Shown here piece after piece: positions 60,723 to 64,000 of a DNA stretch of 64,000 nt; position 1 is the stretch's first letter, and each line of letters begins with the position of its first letter. Under the pieces are notes generated by a model. That model worked only from the letters and a program-made list of their open reading frames with translations. It ran no database searches and was not told where the DNA came from. Origin of the DNA: Candidatus Bathyarchaeota archaeon (GTDB lineage Archaea > Thermoproteota > Bathyarchaeia > Bathyarchaeales > Bathycorpusculaceae); NCBI GenBank assembly GCA_029881805.1, contig JAOULW010000002.1, positions 124,001-188,000 of the forward strand, given 5' to 3'. The position numbers and the translations under genes are program-made.

Positions 60723-61580
60723 TTGTTTACTCTTTGCGAACAGTTTTTAGCTGTCTTAATCCCTTTGTCACACTGCTCAAAATCTAATGGCGAAAAATAT
60801 TTGAACATAACAAAGGTGACATCGCAACCCCTCCTGAGAGCTTGTAGAAAGTTCTTGGCGCGCAATCCTATTGCAAACGTCTTGCCTTTAGGCGACATTT
60901 ATTCACCTCTTCTTCAAGTAAGCGACATCTACAGTGCCACAAGTAATAACCATGTAATTGGTGTGAGCGCCGTTTACCATGGGTTTTCAACACCAAGTAT
61001 AGTTTTTGGGGTCGCCGAGCCCAAGATTAAGCAGGCTCTGTTGAAAAAAGCGATAAACGAAATTCCAAACGATTTCATTTCACTTTGTCAACCGCATGAA
61101 ACGAATTTATTCAAGGAACACGCGACTATTAGGGATTCTCATTTTGAACAGCAAATGATTGCATATCCTCCAAAACACATTAGATGTAATAACATAAACG
61201 CAACAAAAATCAGCAAGAACGAATTTGAATTATTGAACAAGTTCTACGTTGAACATCACGCTAAGGCGTGGGCTCCAATACAGTTTAGAGCTGGACCATA
61301 TTATTGCGTTAAATATAATGGTAAGATAGTCAGTGTTGCTGGCGTGCATTTGGCTACGCCTCAAATTGTCCAGCTCGGCAACATACTTACAGACGAGGCT
61401 TATCGGAATCGAGGCTTCGCCACAGCATGCACAAATGAGCTAGCAGCAAATCTAGCCGCAAAAGGCAAAATAATAAGCCTATTCGTAGGAATAGACAATG
61501 TCCCCGCCATTCGAATTTACAAGAAATTAGGCTTTTCAAAAGCACGCAATATCGCCTTTCTAGTTATGAAGAGGAACTAG
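60723..61580 (+). CDS. GNAT-family acetyltransferase (FR47-like)
   Basis: 285 aa. The acyltransferase core is in the C-terminal half: VAGVHLATPQIVQLGNILTDEAYRNRGFATACTNELAANLAAKGKIISLFVGIDN and AIRIYKKLGF. The N-terminal half has a degenerate GNAT fold, a doubled architecture seen in FR47-like proteins. The true start may be a little inside the frame. Upstream of the RNase P subunit gene by 3 bp of non-coding. Confidence 0.8.
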   Translation: MFTLCEQFLAVLIPLSHCSKSNGEKYLNITKVTSQPLLRACRKFLARNPIANVLPLGDIYSPLLQVSDIYSATSNNHVIGVSAVYHGFSTPSIVFGVAEPKIKQALLKKAINEIPNDFISLCQPHETNLFKEHATIRDSHFEQQMIAYPPKHIRCNNINATKISKNEFELLNKFYVEHHAKAWAPIQFRAGPYYCVKYNGKIVSVAGVHLATPQIVQLGNILTDEAYRNRGFATACTNELAANLAAKGKIISLFVGIDNVPAIRIYKKLGFSKARNIAFLVMKRN

Positions 61581-61655
61581 CCTTTGAGATTCTCTGGTGA
61601 AAAAGCTAAGTTCAAGGCTATACATATTCAAACTAGTTGGGTGCAGTGCAACAGA

Positions 61656-61970
61656 ATGGATTCATCCACAAAGCACATGGCAATGCAACGTATTCAAACG
61701 CTTTTCCATTTGGCAAAGAAGACTCTTCGTGAAGACCCCGAGTTGGCGCAACGTTATGCAAGAATAGCCAGGAGAATAGCCATGTCAGCTAGAGTTCGTC
61801 TACCCAAGGAGTATAGACGCCAGGTTTGTCGATATTGTAAAAGCTTTATTTTACCCGGTGTGAATTGTCGTGTGCGGATAAAGCAGCGGAGAGAACCGCA
61901 TGCGGTAATTACCTGTCTAAATTGCGGTAAGCAAATGCGGACAGTGCTGAAGAAAAAGACGGAGAAATGA
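61656..61970 (+). CDS. rnp4: RNase P protein subunit RPR2 (Rpp21/Rnp4)
   Basis: 104 aa from ATG 61656 (MDSSTKHMAMQRIQTLFHLA). LREDPELAQRYARIARRIAMSARVRLPKEY, CRYCKSFILPGVNCRVRI and ITCLNCGKQMR give the helix and the CxxC zinc ribbon of Rpr2. It belongs to the archaeal RNase P complex that processes pre-tRNA 5' ends. The frame is open to 61584 but without family similarity. Confidence 0.92.
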   Translation: MDSSTKHMAMQRIQTLFHLAKKTLREDPELAQRYARIARRIAMSARVRLPKEYRRQVCRYCKSFILPGVNCRVRIKQRREPHAVITCLNCGKQMRTVLKKKTEK

Positions 61971-61973
61971 AAA

Positions 61974-62255
61974 CTGGATAAACTAACTGCGGGAACGAGA
62001 CGGGGCATCAAACGCAGACTGAGCGGAGAAAAACCAACCATATTGATTGGCAAAATCGGAGTTTCGCAAGAACTGTTGAAGGAAATTGAGAGACAATTAG
62101 AAAAGAAGAAAACGGTCAAAATCAAGATTCTGAAGAGTGCTTTGGAAAGAGACAAAGCCAAAGAGATTGCTTCAAGAATCGCTGAGCAAACAGACGCACT
62201 TTTGGTGGAAGTCAGAGGTCACACGTTCATGCTTTATAAGCGTCGCAAAAAGTGA
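61974..62255 (+). CDS. YhbY/CRM-domain RNA-binding protein, start codon probably CTG
   Basis: About 93 aa if begun at CTG 61974, 9 nt after GGAG: LDKLTAGTRRGIKRRLSGEK, then TILIGKIGVSQELLKEIERQ and HTFMLYKRRKK. The RRxLSGEKPTxxIGKxGV part is the start of the YhbY/CRM fold and lies before the first standard start (TTG 62043). Such proteins associate with pre-ribosomes; this fits the ribosome/RNase P operon. Start inferred. Confidence 0.75.
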   Translation: MDKLTAGTRRGIKRRLSGEKPTILIGKIGVSQELLKEIERQLEKKKTVKIKILKSALERDKAKEIASRIAEQTDALLVEVRGHTFMLYKRRKK

Positions 62256-62313
62256 AAGCCTTTATATTTGGCTTCATGATTTACTGAAGGAAAAGCTAAG
62301 AGGAAAAGAAGTC

Positions 62314-62781
62314 TTGATAACCCCTTATGATGTCTCAGCATCCAGATTCATCGAAAGGTTAGCTAAGTACCTGAAAGAAAATGTGGATGAGGTGACTCCT
62401 CCCACATGGGCTAATATCGTAAAAACTGGTGCCCATGTTGAGAAGACGCCGCAAAATCCGGAATGGTGGTATATTCGATGTGCTTCACTGTTGCGGAAGA
62501 TCTATGTTCACGGACCAGTTGGAATAGAAAAACTAAGGGCTCAGTACGGAGGGCGGAAAGACTACGGTGTCAAACCTGGGCATGTGGCCAAAGCTGGTGG
62601 GGCAATACTACGAAAAGCCTTGCAACAGCTGGAAGCCGCTGGTTTGGTTGAAAAATTTGAAACGCGCGGAAGAAGAGTAACGCGAGAAGGACGGAAGCTT
62701 TTGCAGGAGTTGGCAGGAGACCTCCAGAAGGAGTCGGTTAAAGAGGTTCAAGGATTGGAAAAGCGTCAGAAAGGCGGTTGA
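62314..62781 (+). CDS. rps19e: Ribosomal protein eS19
   Basis: 155 aa from TTG 62314 (LITPYDVSASRFIERLAKYL). VTPPTWANIVKTGAHVEKTPQNPEWWYIRCASLLRKIYVHGPVGIEKLR and GRKDYGVKPGHVAKAGGAILRKALQQLE are highly conserved eS19 blocks. The C-terminus is slightly extended and charged. The longer open frame overlaps the YhbY gene and is not coding. Confidence 0.95.
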   Translation: MITPYDVSASRFIERLAKYLKENVDEVTPPTWANIVKTGAHVEKTPQNPEWWYIRCASLLRKIYVHGPVGIEKLRAQYGGRKDYGVKPGHVAKAGGAILRKALQQLEAAGLVEKFETRGRRVTREGRKLLQELAGDLQKESVKEVQGLEKRQKGG

Positions 62782-62782
62782 G

Positions 62783-63112
62783 TTGTCTGAGAATGACTTA
62801 GAAGAACTTCGCAGAAGAAAACTTTCGGCGTTGCAGCGACAGATGGCTGAAGAGCAGAGAAGAGCGCAAAGGGAGCAGCAAGTGGAGTTGCAGAAGCAGG
62901 CCTTACTTAGAAATATATTGACCCCTGAAGCCAGACAAAGGTTGGCAAACCTGAAAATGGTTAAACCAGAGTTCACGGATCAGTTAGAGTTGCAACTTAT
63001 TCAATTGGCGCAACAAGGGAAACTGTCGATACCGCTAGCGGATGATCAGCTGAAGCAGATACTTATCCAACTGCAATCACGAAAACGGGAAACAAGGATA
63101 AGAAGGGTATAG
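62783..63112 (+). CDS. PDCD5-like DNA/ribosome-associated protein
   Basis: 109 aa. A charged N-terminal helix ([20 protein letters not shown]) precedes [37 protein letters not shown], the PDCD5/TFAR19 core. TTG start; the eS19 stop is one base upstream. This gene order (eS19-PDCD5-eL39-eL31-aIF6) is typical of archaea. Confidence 0.95.
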   Translation: MSENDLEELRRRKLSALQRQMAEEQRRAQREQQVELQKQALLRNILTPEARQRLANLKMVKPEFTDQLELQLIQLAQQGKLSIPLADDQLKQILIQLQSRKRETRIRRV

Positions 63113-63114
63113 AT

Positions 63115-63270
63115 ATGGCTAGAAACAAGCCGGCAGCAAAAAAACGCAGACTAGCAAAGGCAGGGAAGCAGAGACAAGCCGTACCGACTTGGGTTATGGG
63201 AAAAACAGCTGGAAAATTCAGGGCACATCCAAAAAGAAGGCACTGGCGAACTAGAAAAATAAAGGCGTAG
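63115..63270 (+). CDS. rpl39e: Ribosomal protein eL39
   Basis: 51 aa: [20 protein letters not shown] and [20 protein letters not shown], then RTRKIKA. Short, very basic, with the conserved KxRLAKAxKQNR-like and W-x-x-x-R-T pattern of L39e. ATG two bases after the PDCD5 stop. Confidence 0.95.
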   Translation: MARNKPAAKKRRLAKAGKQRQAVPTWVMGKTAGKFRAHPKRRHWRTRKIKA

Positions 63271-63283
63271 GAGGGACCGCTTT

Positions 63284-63829
63284 ATGGGAGAAAAAAGCGA
63301 GAAAGAAGAACAGAAAACTGAGGAAGAGTCGGAAGAGTCAGAGGAGACTGTGGAAGAGGCAGAAATTCAAGAAACAGCTGAGGGAGTTTTGGAGGAGAAA
63401 GAAGAGGAAGAAGAGGAACTAGAGGAAGAGGCAGTTGTAAGTGAAACTGAAGCTGTAGAGGCAGAAGAAGCACCCACTCCCGTTGAAGAAGCGAAACCGC
63501 CATCGCGGGAAGAGAAGACAGAAGAAGAAATAGTTGAAGAAAGAATCTACACGATTCCGCTTGGTAAAGTGTGGATTAGGCCGCCCAACAAAAGGGCGCC
63601 AAGAGCGATGCGGATGATTAAGAGCTTTATAACTAAGCACATGAAGTTAGAAGTGCGGAGGGAGAGAGAAGAGGAAGAGATGGAAGAGCCTAAAAGACTC
63701 ATTATTAGCAACGAAGTGAATATGAGGGTATGGAGCAGAGGCATAGAGAAGCCTCCGCGAAAAATCAGAGTGAGGGCTGCAAAGGATAAAGAGGGCAACG
63801 TCACTGTTTATCTGGCTGAAGGAGACTGA
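63284..63829 (+). CDS. rpl31e: Ribosomal protein eL31 with long acidic N-terminal extension
   Basis: 181 aa. The eL31 core begins near residue 84 (EERIYTIPLGKVWIRPPNKRAPRAMRMIKSFITKHM) and has LIISNEVNMRVWSRGIEKPPRKIRVRA. The first about 83 residues are almost entirely Glu-rich (EEEEEELEEEA), low complexity and disordered. Normal eL31 is about 85-100 aa. The extension and core are one continuous frame starting at ATG 63284 with GGAGG upstream. Confidence 0.95.
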   Translation: MGEKSEKEEQKTEEESEESEETVEEAEIQETAEGVLEEKEEEEEELEEEAVVSETEAVEAEEAPTPVEEAKPPSREEKTEEEIVEERIYTIPLGKVWIRPPNKRAPRAMRMIKSFITKHMKLEVRREREEEEMEEPKRLIISNEVNMRVWSRGIEKPPRKIRVRAAKDKEGNVTVYLAEGD

Positions 63830-63831
63830 TT

Positions 63832-64000
63832 TTGACTATTTACCTGTCCGATCTTTTTGGAAGTGCAAGTCTGGGCGTATATTCGCTGGTTACGGATAGA
63901 ATAGTTGTAGTTCCAAAATTGGTTCCTCGTCAAAAAGCCGAAAGGTTGGCAGAATGGCTGAGAGTCAAGTTAATCCACACGATGATTGGAGGTTCGGTCC
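63832..64000 (+). CDS. Translation initiation factor aIF-6, 3'-truncated by window edge
   Basis: TTG 63832: MTIYLSDLFGSASLGVYSLV, then TDRIVVVPKLVPRQKAERLA and HTMIGGS. The pentein-fold N-terminal repeat of eIF6/aIF6 (anti-association factor on the large subunit) is clear. It follows eL31 by two bases; the gene continues beyond the window. Confidence 0.88.
   Translation, partial: MTIYLSDLFGSASLGVYSLVTDRIVVVPKLVPRQKAERLAEWLRVKLIHTMIGGSV

Noticed and set aside
60641-60898. Reverse 85-codon frame opposite the GNAT gene start
   Set aside because: Overlaps the GNAT frame and shows no motif or start signal.

Overview
The window is chromosomal DNA from an archaeon, most likely a Bathyarchaeia (MCG) relative or a similar uncultured anaerobic TACK lineage. 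It carries archaeal/eukaryotic-type information genes (aIF-1A, RNase P subunit RPR2, a YhbY/CRM protein, eS19, PDCD5, eL39, eL31, aIF-6). Secreted proteins end in PEFP-type C-terminal anchors. The metabolism looks strictly anaerobic: Ni-CODH family, B12-dependent ribonucleotide reductase, Zn-ferredoxin, ferredoxin:disulfide reductase, rubredoxin and HypA with an Mrp/MinD-type HypB. The lineage call is an inference, because no rRNA is present.

Layout. 0-5.5 kb: start-less molybdopterin oxidoreductase, HAD hydrolase, nickel-insertion pair hypA/mmHypB, secreted GH99-like glycosidase, parvulin. 5.5-6.5 kb: PadR-TRASH regulator divergent from a YHS metal-binding protein, with a structured intergenic region. 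6.5-16.2 kb: DUF166, disulfide oxidoreductase (PDO), a bacterial-looking S33 peptidase, OsmC, class II RNR, rubredoxin, creatininase family, PLP decarboxylase. 16.4-18.4 kb: secreted beta-helix protein. 18.4-26.4 kb: sparsely coding, with GNAT, flavodoxin and F420-type LLM genes separated by tRNA-3'-end-like repeats. 24.7-34.7 kb: redox and stress island (radical SAM, SOD, Zn-ferredoxin, glutaredoxin, FDR, Nth, USP, FMN reductase, thioredoxin, HtrA) ending in two divergent regulators that share a palindromic operator array. 34.8-39.7 kb: two ferritin-like proteins, remnants of a ferredoxin and of an FprA-type flavoprotein, and a CooS homologue that lacks one C-cluster cysteine. 40-42.4 kb: VOC protein, aIF-1A, flavin disulfide reductase. 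42.9-48.8 kb: tRNA-Arg, a tRNA-Leu with an unusual D-loop intron, an integrase remnant, microproteins and a hybrid sensor kinase flanked by 123-bp direct repeats; this looks like a decayed integration locus. 48.8-61.6 kb: mixed accessory enzymes. 61.6-64 kb: translation operon.

Much of the gene content concerns thiol/disulfide balance, O2 and peroxide defence and metal handling in an anaerobe. PDO, thioredoxin, glutaredoxin and FDR can link ferredoxin electrons to protein thiols. SOD, rubredoxin, ferritin-like proteins, OsmC and USP handle oxidants. PadR-TRASH/YHS and HypA/mmHypB handle metals. The most unusual non-coding signal is a dispersed family of at least nine elements. They share a GCGGG(A/T)GAyATCTCC-like core 8-11 nt upstream of a T-loop-like GGTTCRARTCC. 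One copy folds as an acceptor stem plus T-arm and ends in an encoded CCA.
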